Shown here in pieces: positions 57,669 through 64,000 of a DNA stretch of 64,000 nucleotides. The stretch is taken from positions 1-64,000 of the forward strand of contig NZ_PJRS01000033.1 of NCBI RefSeq assembly GCF_002858925.1. Direction: 5' to 3'. The stretch's first letter is position 1. Each line of letters begins with the position of its first letter. Source of the DNA: Caulobacter zeae (GTDB taxonomy: Bacteria; Pseudomonadota; Alphaproteobacteria; Caulobacterales; Caulobacteraceae). The notes below the pieces were generated by a model. It did no database searches, had not been told where the DNA came from, and worked only from the letters and a program-made list of their open reading frames with translations. The position numbers and the translations under genes were made by a program.

Positions 57669-58430
57669 TCAGGCCGGAGTCGCCTCGGCCGCCGCCCAGC
57701 GCGCGGCCAGTTCGCGGTTCTTGGGCAGGTCTTCGGGGAAGTCCATCTCGGCCCAGTCCAGGCCCTGGATCGACCGCACGGCCACGGCGTCGTGGGCGCG
57801 GGCGATCTGGTCGATGGCCGACAGGTACCAGCGGCGCAGGCCCTCGGGCGTGCGCAGCGAGCGCTCGACGATGTCGGTGAACAGCGCCGCGCCTTCCGGC
57901 TCGAAGCGCAGGAAGCCGATCGACTCGGCGTCATAGGTGGTGATGGTCTTGCCGATCTCCCGCAGGGCGTCGCCCTCGGTGCGCACCTTCATGTCGTCGG
58001 AGTCGTAGCCGCCGTCCTTGCGGTCGATGGTCACCGTGATCGGCGCCGACGGCGCCGACAGCAGACGCTCGGCGATGGCCGGCTCGAACAGGGTGTCGCC
58101 GTTCAGCAGCAGGAACGAACCCTGCATCTCGCCGCGCGCCATCCACACCGAGGCCAGGTTGTCGCTGACGCTGTAGAACGGGTTGAAGATCGTGCGCAGG
58201 GTCAGGCCCGGCAGGCGCAGCTTGGCCAGCTCGGCCTCGACCAGGTCGGCGTTGAAGCCGGTGACGACCACCACCTCGGTGACGCCCGCGCGGTGCAGAT
58301 GGCGGATCTGCCATTCCAGGACCGAACGGCCCGACAGGTCCACCAGGCACTTGGGACGGGTGTCGGTCAGCGGCGACAGGCGCTTACCCTGTCCGGCGCT
58401 GAGGATGATGGCTTTGACCGGCGACTGCAT
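57669..58430 (-). CDS. Nucleotidyltransferase (sugar-phosphate/phosphocholine cytidylyltransferase-like)
   Basis: 253 residues. An intact NTP-transferase domain: IILSAGQGKRLSPLTDTRPKCLVDL holds the GxGxR-x-x-P-x-T loop and the KCLV/KPM lysine, LLLNGDTLF is the catalytic metal Asp, and FNPFYSVSDNLASVW is a hallmark of LicC/inositol-phosphate cytidylyltransferase relatives. It should activate a phosphorylated alcohol or sugar with CTP or another NTP. It is monocistronic. It may supply a CDP-activated donor for phospholipid or sphingolipid headgroups, but this is only inference. Confidence 0.85.
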   Translation of the reverse strand: MQSPVKAIILSAGQGKRLSPLTDTRPKCLVDLSGRSVLEWQIRHLHRAGVTEVVVVTGFNADLVEAELAKLRLPGLTLRTIFNPFYSVSDNLASVWMARGEMQGSFLLLNGDTLFEPAIAERLLSAPSAPITVTIDRKDGGYDSDDMKVRTEGDALREIGKTITTYDAESIGFLRFEPEGAALFTDIVERSLRTPEGLRRWYLSAIDQIARAHDAVAVRSIQGLDWAEMDFPEDLPKNRELAARWAAAEATPA

Positions 58431-58619
58431 GGCGAAAACTCGGACGCGCCGCGAAGAGGGCGGCGAAGACGGGGGTGAAAAGGGGCGAGAGCACGACTCG
58501 AAACGAGCCATATCAGCGCAGATCGTGCGCGACCATAGCCCTGGCAAGGCCCGGCCTTCCGCAAAACGCCGCTTGCGACAATGTGCGCGCGTCGGGCGTC
58601 GCCCGCCCCTCCCCCTTCC

Positions 58620-59414
58620 TCAGGCTTCCACGGTCGCCTTGTAGGGGTTCGCCGCAGCCGGATGCAGTCGCGCCTCGATCGCCTCGTCGAGGGCCGCCCG
58701 GAAGTCGAGCCTTCCGGCGTTGACCGGCTCGAACACCTCAAAGCTGACCGAGCACGGATCGCCGCCGGGGAACGGCGGATCGGGATTGTACTGGATCGAC
58801 AGCTGCGCCTGCTGCGAGGCCAGCTGCGCCTTCTCTTCCGCGTCCGGGCCGCCGGCCAGGTCGGTGACGATCGTCTGGACCATGAACAGCGACTCGTCGA
58901 TCGACGACGAGATCCCCGCCCCGGTGATGCGGTTGCCGTCCTTGACCCACCGCGGGCAGCCGTTGACCACCGTCACCTTGGGGAACAGCTTCAGGCACTC
59001 GATGAAGCCCCAGTGGGTGGTGGCCTTGTAGCCGTCCAGCAAACCGGCCGAGGCCAGCAGCAGGCCGCCCGTGCACACCGAGACCACGTAGCGCGCCTTA
59101 CCGGCCCGATCGCTCAGGAAGTCCAGCAGCGCCTGGTCGCCGATGGCGTCCTGCAGGCCGTTTCCGCCACCGGGCACGAACAGCATGTCGATGTGCGGGG
59201 CGGCGTCGTACTCGTACTGCGCCACGACCTTCAGCACGCCCGAGGTCTGGATCGGGTCGGTCGTCGCCGCCACGGTCGCCACCTGGATCGTGCGGTCGAT
59301 GACCTCGCCGTCGAAGAAGGCGAACACCTCGTGCGGGCCGGCGACGTCGAGGATGTCGACGCCCGGATAGAGCACGATGCCCACCGTGAACGGCGGCGCC
59401 GCCGGCGCGGTCAT
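58620..59414 (-). CDS. DJ-1/PfpI family protein (isonitrile-hydratase / GATase1-like)
   Basis: 264 residues. The class I glutamine amidotransferase-like fold has the nucleophile elbow VSVCTGGLLLA (Cys), the N-terminal strand GIVLYPGVDILDVAGPHEVF typical of the ThiJ/GlxA-like group, and TTHWGFIE. There is no AraC DNA-binding domain. About 75 extra C-terminal residues follow the domain. It overlaps the upstream hypothetical gene by four bases (ATGA) and probably belongs to the tyrosinase unit. Confidence 0.85.
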   Translation of the reverse strand: MTAPAAPPFTVGIVLYPGVDILDVAGPHEVFAFFDGEVIDRTIQVATVAATTDPIQTSGVLKVVAQYEYDAAPHIDMLFVPGGGNGLQDAIGDQALLDFLSDRAGKARYVVSVCTGGLLLASAGLLDGYKATTHWGFIECLKLFPKVTVVNGCPRWVKDGNRITGAGISSSIDESLFMVQTIVTDLAGGPDAEEKAQLASQQAQLSIQYNPDPPFPGGDPCSVSFEVFEPVNAGRLDFRAALDEAIEARLHPAAANPYKATVEA

Positions 59415-59824
59415 TGGGCCACCGCGATGAACGAGGCCGTCACGCCGGCCGGCTCGCCGTTGTGCGGCTTGGCCCGCACGATCGTGCCGACGATGGACGG
59501 AACCTGGTCCACGCCGTCCGGCCACATGTAGCCGGGCCAGCCGTAGTAGTCGTACTCCCAGCCGGCCGTCGGCGTGCCGTCACGGCCAAAGCCCCGGATG
59601 ACGATGGTGGTCGGCCCCTCGCATTCGGGATCGACCGTTCCCTTCAGGTCCAGCACGTAGCCGCCGCCCATGTCGAGCGTGCCCACGACGGTGCGCGGCG
59701 TCGGGGTCTCGAAGGTGAACACCCCCTCGCCGAAGATCAGGCTGAGCGCCGTCTGGGCGTTGTCGCCCACCAGCTCGGGATTGTTCAGGTAGCTGCGATA
59801 GGTCCACTTGCCGGCCAGGCTCAT
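59411..59824 (-). CDS. Hypothetical protein linked to the tyrosinase gene
   Basis: 137 residues, beta-rich and aromatic (GKWTYRSYLNN; WEYDYYGWPGYMWPDG), lipocalin-like in its alternation but without a recognised signature. It has no signal peptide. It lies 46 bases after tyrosinase and overlaps the DJ-1/PfpI gene, so it is probably cotranscribed with both. Not recognised. Confidence 0.65.
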   Translation of the reverse strand: MSLAGKWTYRSYLNNPELVGDNAQTALSLIFGEGVFTFETPTPRTVVGTLDMGGGYVLDLKGTVDPECEGPTTIVIRGFGRDGTPTAGWEYDYYGWPGYMWPDGVDQVPSIVGTIVRAKPHNGEPAGVTASFIAVAQ

Positions 59825-59870
59825 CGGGATCCTCCCCGTCCAGGTTTCGCGTCAGGTGTTCAGGCGCGCC

Positions 59871-61571
59871 TCAGTTGGCGTTGATGACGATGTCCAGCAC
59901 CTGCGGCGTGGCGGTCGTCGCGCCGGCGTCGGCGTGGTGGGCGTGCGGCGTCTCGGTCAGCAGCGGCTTGCCCGACAGGCGCACGAGCCGGATGTTCAGC
60001 CCCGACGGCGCGGCCGCCTCCAGCGTGCCCCGGGCCTTGGCCAGCTTGGCCAGGGGCGGCGACAGCGGCACGGTGAAGGTCACCGGCCGGGTGACCAGGT
60101 GTCGGCCGAACATCGACAGCGTGGTCACGAAGCCCGGCGACGCGGGGGTCACCGGCTGGCCTTCGGGCGTGTTGAGCACCACCGCCAGGTCGCCGCCGTG
60201 CTCGAAGGGCGGCAGGTCGACGGTGATCGTCGCCAGGAGGCTGGTTCCCTCGGGCTTGGCGGCCTGGGCCAGGACGGCGGCCGGCACGGCGACGTCGCCG
60301 GCGCCCAGGCTGGTCCCGGTCGGCGTCTTCAGCTTGGCGGCGTAGCGCGTCGGCGCGGCCGCGGCCTTCAGCTTGGGCGCGCCCAGCTTGGGCACGACGT
60401 TCTCGCCCGAGCCGGGCTCGTAGTCGTAATCGAACTCGCCGATCGTCTGGTAGGCCTTGGCCTTCTGCTTCTCGGGCGGCAGCGGCGCGCCGCCGGCGTC
60501 GGTGAAGAACAGGAACGGTTCGGACTGCCACCGCACCAGGTCGCCCTTGGGGTCGACATAGCTGGGATTGTCGGCCGGCAGGGTCGGATAGCCGAAGCCC
60601 TGCTGCTTGCGGGTCCACACATCCCAGATGCGGTCGATATTGGCGTGGTGCAGGAAGAACAGCGGGTCCACCGGCGACAGGTTCGACTGCATGAAGCCGT
60701 CGCCGTAGGTCGTGTTGCCCTGGTCGTCGGTCCAGATGCCGCCGACGCAGTTGTGCACCTTGTTGTGCGGCTGGCCTTCCATCACGCCGAAGCCGGTGAT
60801 GCTGCTGTGATAGTTCGACTTGGGGCTGGCGAAGCCGATGAAGTCGCGCGGCGACAGGGCGTCGTTCAGCATCCACGACGACACGGCGTTGTTGGTGATG
60901 GTGTCGAAGCCCGGGTTCTGGGGCGTCGAGCCGCGGGCGTTGGGCGGCGCGAAGAACATCGGCCCGCCCTTGGGTCCGATGTCGAACAGCAGGTCGGCCG
61001 GGAAGCGCAGGCCGCGGATCAGCAGCTGCTGGTTCTGGGCCTGGCTTAGGCCCGCCCAGAACTTCTCGAGCACCGGCCCGAAGGCCTTGTTGAAGGCGTC
61101 CAGGCTCTGGATGTAGGCGGAATTGTTGGGGTTCAGCACGCCCTCGAACATCGCCGCCGGCACCTTGGGGCTGGCGGTCCAGTCCCAATAGGGGAAGGCG
61201 AAGTCGGGGTCGCCGCTGAGCTGGCGCACGGTCTGCTCGAACCAGCCGACATAGCCGCGGTGCCAGACCACGAACCACCAGTTGCCGTGCGGGCAGTCGA
61301 CCGTGTGGGTCAAAGCGTGATTGTACCAGTTGTTCGGATGCTCGGGCGGCAGCTTGAGCATGATCTCGACGGCCTTGGCGTAGCTGGCCAGCGCTTTCTG
61401 CCCCTGAGGGCTGGCGACATTCCAGCGCCGCCAGCGGGCCTTCTTCGGGGCGGCGGGCTGCGCCAGGACCTGGCCGGCGGCCATGGCCCCCGCGACGGCG
61501 GCGGCGCCCGCCATCAGGTCGCGGCGCGACGGAGCGGAGAACAGGCGAGAGGCGGCGGGATCCTGGGTCAT
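59871..61571 (-). CDS. Tyrosinase-family type-3 copper oxidase, Tat-exported
   Basis: 566 residues. SRRDLMAGAAAVAGAMAAG is a twin-arginine signal. The type-3 copper centre is visible: CuA His in WYNHALTH, CPHGNWW and VWHRGYV; CuB His in PHNKVHNCVGG and FFLHHANIDRIW (the last is the classic tyrosinase CuB signature). A C-terminal extension of about 200 residues, Pro/Ala-rich and ending with HAHHAD, may cover the active site. It should oxidise phenols to quinones in the periplasm. It follows the multicopper oxidase gene by 104 bases. Confidence 0.93.
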   Translation of the reverse strand: MTQDPAASRLFSAPSRRDLMAGAAAVAGAMAAGQVLAQPAAPKKARWRRWNVASPQGQKALASYAKAVEIMLKLPPEHPNNWYNHALTHTVDCPHGNWWFVVWHRGYVGWFEQTVRQLSGDPDFAFPYWDWTASPKVPAAMFEGVLNPNNSAYIQSLDAFNKAFGPVLEKFWAGLSQAQNQQLLIRGLRFPADLLFDIGPKGGPMFFAPPNARGSTPQNPGFDTITNNAVSSWMLNDALSPRDFIGFASPKSNYHSSITGFGVMEGQPHNKVHNCVGGIWTDDQGNTTYGDGFMQSNLSPVDPLFFLHHANIDRIWDVWTRKQQGFGYPTLPADNPSYVDPKGDLVRWQSEPFLFFTDAGGAPLPPEKQKAKAYQTIGEFDYDYEPGSGENVVPKLGAPKLKAAAAPTRYAAKLKTPTGTSLGAGDVAVPAAVLAQAAKPEGTSLLATITVDLPPFEHGGDLAVVLNTPEGQPVTPASPGFVTTLSMFGRHLVTRPVTFTVPLSPPLAKLAKARGTLEAAAPSGLNIRLVRLSGKPLLTETPHAHHADAGATTATPQVLDIVINAN

Positions 61572-61675
61572 GGCGAGGACTCTCTTTTTCGGATCATGGA
61601 GACGCGCCGGCGCGAGCCCGGCGAAACGCGGAAAGCCGAGCGGCGCGACCCCGAAGGGCCGCGCCGGGCAGGTCG

Positions 61676-63775
61676 TCAGTGGTGGCCGTGGGAGACGCCG
61701 CCTGCGCCGTCGGGCAGCACGATCTGGACGTTCTGCATCATGCCCTGGTCCTCGTGGTCGAGGATGTGGCAGTGCAGGACGTACTCGCCGATGTAGCGCT
61801 GGTAGCGGGTCCGGACGATCAGGGTGTAGGGCAGGTAGGGACCGTTGTCGGTCTTCTGCACGCTCTTGACCCACAGGGTGTCCTTCCACGCGCCCTTCAG
61901 GCCCGGATATTGCGGGTCGGGCGGACCGGGGCCGAAGTCGTCGACCGCGCCGGGCGCGCTGACGTCCTTGCCGGCCGGATCCAGGATCTTGACGATCTGG
62001 AACGGGTTCACGTGGATGTGGAACGGGTGGCTGACGAACTCCGAACGCAGCTCCCACTCCTGGGCCGTGCCCAGCACCAGGGTGCGGTCGACGCGGTCGG
62101 GGGCGTAGGGACGCGGGGCGTAGTCCTGCGAGCCGACCTCGAACTGCACCGGCATGTTGGTGTTCTGGCCGGGAATGGCGATGTTGAAGAGCACCTTCTC
62201 GGTCTCCGAGCCCTTGATCTCGGCCTCGGTGATGGTCGGGTGCGGCACGAAGCGGGTCAGCTTCAGGCCGTTGCGCAGGTCGGCGACGACGCTGGCGCGC
62301 ACGTCCGGCGGCATCTGCACGTTGGCTGCAGCCACCAGCTCGTTGGTGACGAAGGCCGGGATGTCCTTGACCTCCTGGCCCGGCGTGACGCTGACCTTGC
62401 CCAAGAGGCGCGTGCCGACCGCGATGCTGTTGACCGTGGCGCTGGGCGCGGTGTCGGCGTCGAGCATGCAGTAGTTGCCCGCCTTGGGGAAAACCACCAG
62501 CAGATCGTTGCGATAGCCCGGCTGCAAGGTGACCACCGTGGCCTTGCGGGCCTGGGCGTCGGTCAGGCCGTCGTCGGCGACCACATAGAAGGGGACCGGC
62601 TCGCCGATGCAGTAGGTCTTCTGGAAGGCCGGGCCGTCGGCCGCCGCCAGGCGCTCCATGGCCGCGGGACCGCCGTCGGCCATCTTCACGAACTGCAACG
62701 AGATGGTGTCGCGCACGCCGGCGTGGATCATCCGCCAGCGGGCCAGCTCGCCCTGCTTTGCCGGCAGGGTGGCCAGCACCTGGCCGTTGATGCTGGTGTA
62801 GCGACCCGACTGCCCCCAGCTGCCCGGCCCGAAGCCGTTGCCGTTGGCGTCGCTGTAGAACTCGATCACGCCGGTGTCGCCCGGATCGCAGACCCACTCG
62901 ACCACGTTGCCCTTGGCGTCGGTCTTGACCTTGATGTTCCCGTCCTTGCCCAGGCACGCGTACTGGATCTGCTGGAACACCAGCAGCTTCTCGGGGATCG
63001 GGGCCCCGTTCTTGTAGAGCAGGGTGTCGAGGTCGCCGTTGGTCGCCAGGGTCGGCTTGCGGTCGCCCTTGATGACCAGGGCCCCGGCCATGCCGCTGGA
63101 GACCTGCAGCGCCGTCGAGCCGTGGCGGTGGGTGTGGTACCAGAAGGTGCCGGCCGGATGGTCGCGGGGGATGTTGTATTCGTACTCGAACTTCACCCCG
63201 GGATTAATCGACAGCAGCACGTTGTCGCTGTTGCCGGTGGGGCTGACCCACAGGCCGTGGCTGTGCAGGTTGGTGCCGTTGTAGCAGTGCGGCACGTTGA
63301 TCAGCCAGTTGGGGTCGGTGCAGCTGGGATCGGCCGGCAGCCTGTTGTCCAGCGCCACCCGCACCGTCTCGCCCGGCCGCGTCAGGATCGTCGGCGCCAC
63401 ATAGGGCGTGGTCGGCGAGACGTCGGTGCCGTTGTAGCTGCGCAGGTGGACCTTGTCGTAGCGGCCGTTGGCGGGATTGTAGAGCCGCCCGTCGGTGTAG
63501 ACGATGTTCAGCGCCAGGCGCTTGTCGGCGGTGATCGCCGCCGTCGACGGCGGGATGACATAGCTCTTGTCGCCCGAGGCCGTGCCGGTGATGGCCAGCA
63601 GGCTGGTGGTCGCCTTCTGGGCCGTTTCCTCGAGCGGCGCGCCGAGAACGCGGGGGTTGTCGACGATCCGGTCCTGCGCCAGGGCAGACCCCGCCTGCAC
63701 GGCGATCGCGGCCAGCGCCGCCCCTACCGCCAACATCACGCGCCCATCGCGCGCGCGCCAACCAGCACCGCTCAT
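61676..63775 (-). CDS. Multicopper oxidase (laccase-like), exported
   Basis: 699 residues. A signal peptide (VMLAVGAALAAIAVQAGSALA; core AVGAALAAIAVQAG) precedes three cupredoxin domains. Copper ligands: HSHGLW, WYHTHRHG, HPFHIHVNPF and the C-terminal HCHILDHEDQGM, which includes the type 1 Cys-His pair. It couples substrate oxidation to reduction of O2 to water. GGGGAGG lies before the ATG at 63775. It heads the copper-oxidase cluster with tyrosinase; both export signals place them in the same compartment. Confidence 0.94.
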   Translation of the reverse strand: MSGAGWRARDGRVMLAVGAALAAIAVQAGSALAQDRIVDNPRVLGAPLEETAQKATTSLLAITGTASGDKSYVIPPSTAAITADKRLALNIVYTDGRLYNPANGRYDKVHLRSYNGTDVSPTTPYVAPTILTRPGETVRVALDNRLPADPSCTDPNWLINVPHCYNGTNLHSHGLWVSPTGNSDNVLLSINPGVKFEYEYNIPRDHPAGTFWYHTHRHGSTALQVSSGMAGALVIKGDRKPTLATNGDLDTLLYKNGAPIPEKLLVFQQIQYACLGKDGNIKVKTDAKGNVVEWVCDPGDTGVIEFYSDANGNGFGPGSWGQSGRYTSINGQVLATLPAKQGELARWRMIHAGVRDTISLQFVKMADGGPAAMERLAAADGPAFQKTYCIGEPVPFYVVADDGLTDAQARKATVVTLQPGYRNDLLVVFPKAGNYCMLDADTAPSATVNSIAVGTRLLGKVSVTPGQEVKDIPAFVTNELVAAANVQMPPDVRASVVADLRNGLKLTRFVPHPTITEAEIKGSETEKVLFNIAIPGQNTNMPVQFEVGSQDYAPRPYAPDRVDRTLVLGTAQEWELRSEFVSHPFHIHVNPFQIVKILDPAGKDVSAPGAVDDFGPGPPDPQYPGLKGAWKDTLWVKSVQKTDNGPYLPYTLIVRTRYQRYIGEYVLHCHILDHEDQGMMQNVQIVLPDGAGGVSHGHH

Positions 63776-63874
63776 CGCAGCCTCCCCGAACAACGTTCCC
63801 CGAGGCTACATACTACCTAAGCGATACTACAGGTGAAGGCTAAATTTTTGTGATCTTTCGCACACGCAGCAGGC

Positions 63875-64000
63875 TCAACGCCAGGCGTAGTTGAAGCTGA
63901 CGCTGATCCGCTGCTCCTCGGCCTGGTTGGGCGTCACCTCGTGGCGCAGCCAGCTCTCCCACATCAGGATCGTGCCCGGCTCGGGCTGCACGTAGACGAA
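63875..64000 (-). CDS. C-terminal end of a 2-oxoglutarate/Fe(II)-dependent oxygenase-like protein (truncated by window edge)
   Basis: 41 codons read inward from the window edge to TGA (63877-63875). The sequence contains LMWESWLRHEVTPNQAEEQR followed by ISVSFNYAW: a late His and an Arg-x-Ser-x-Ser-Phe-Asn strand typical of the TIGR02466-type putative 2OG-Fe(II) oxygenases (H and R bind iron and 2-oxoglutarate). Only the last strand pair is visible, so the assignment is tentative. It lies upstream of the multicopper oxidase in the same direction. Confidence 0.65.
   Translation of the reverse strand, partial: FVYVQPEPGTILMWESWLRHEVTPNQAEEQRISVSFNYAWR

Noticed and set aside
1-64000. CRISPR array, prophage or integrative element
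   Set aside because: No regularly spaced direct repeats, integrase, transposase, terminase or tRNA-linked direct repeats were seen; the tail-sheath gene alone is not enough for a prophage call.
1-64000. tRNA and rRNA genes
   Set aside because: No cloverleaf with CCA-type end or GTTCGA T-loop context and no rRNA core sequence was recognised on either strand.

Overview
The window is high-GC, densely coded DNA from an alphaproteobacterium of the Caulobacter type. The evidence is a Caulobacter-style flagellin, an ftsQ-ftsA-ftsZ block whose ftsZ upstream region carries CtrA, GANTC (CcrM) and DnaA-like motifs, and above all the bacterial ceramide locus (spt, acpR, cerR, aasR, cerS, cpgABC) in an arrangement I recognise from Caulobacter crescentus. 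I saw no prophage, insertion-sequence transposase, CRISPR array, tRNA or rRNA gene.

Layout. 1-14.8 kb: end of a biotin-dependent carboxylase, a MerR regulator, a VWA protein, an MFS exporter, a leucine-dehydrogenase-like enzyme, a lipoprotein hydrolase with a uracil-DNA glycosylase, an orphan phage-tail-sheath-like protein, GST, DUF3253, thioesterase, chromate transporter, rlmJ, topoisomerase IB and a WYL regulator. 14.8-18.8 kb: a lone flagellin, a PI-PLC-like phosphodiesterase, a GNAT enzyme, a cytochrome c and a probable small RNA. 18.8-24.6 kb: a tyrosine catabolic operon (aminotransferase, hpd, hmgA, fumarylacetoacetase, Rieske protein) with an Lrp/AsnC regulator and a likely operator. 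24.8-29.1 kb: ftsZ, ftsA, ftsQ. 29.6-35.7 kb: two exported hydrolases, then a TetR regulator with a clear operator in front of an FAD oxidase / D-threonine-aldolase pair.

35.7-52.5 kb is the most interesting part: a sphingolipid island. Seven plus-strand genes encode an LptC-like protein, a CDP-glycerol-transferase-like enzyme, a Wzx/MATE-type flippase, acyl-ACP synthetase, ceramide reductase, a dedicated ACP and serine palmitoyltransferase. They meet cpgA-cpgB-cpgC (ceramide kinase and headgroup enzymes) on the minus strand. Beyond these lies a tightly overlapping HIT-LptF-LptG-CerS-nucleotidyltransferase operon. Together they could make ceramide, phosphorylate and decorate it, flip it and pass it outward. 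The LptC/F/G-like parts have no LptB ATPase here and look like a private lipid-export machine for anionic sphingolipid.

52.5-64 kb: a nitric-oxide defence cluster (nsrR, flavohaemoglobin, a truncated haemoglobin fused to a DUF1971/YeaR domain, two NsrR-like operators), a phosphodiester glycosidase lipoprotein, a phosphocholine-cytidylyltransferase-like enzyme, and a copper-oxidase cluster (laccase-type multicopper oxidase, tyrosinase, unknown protein, DJ-1/PfpI protein). Two families of palindromic intergenic repeats recur through the window (five and three copies).
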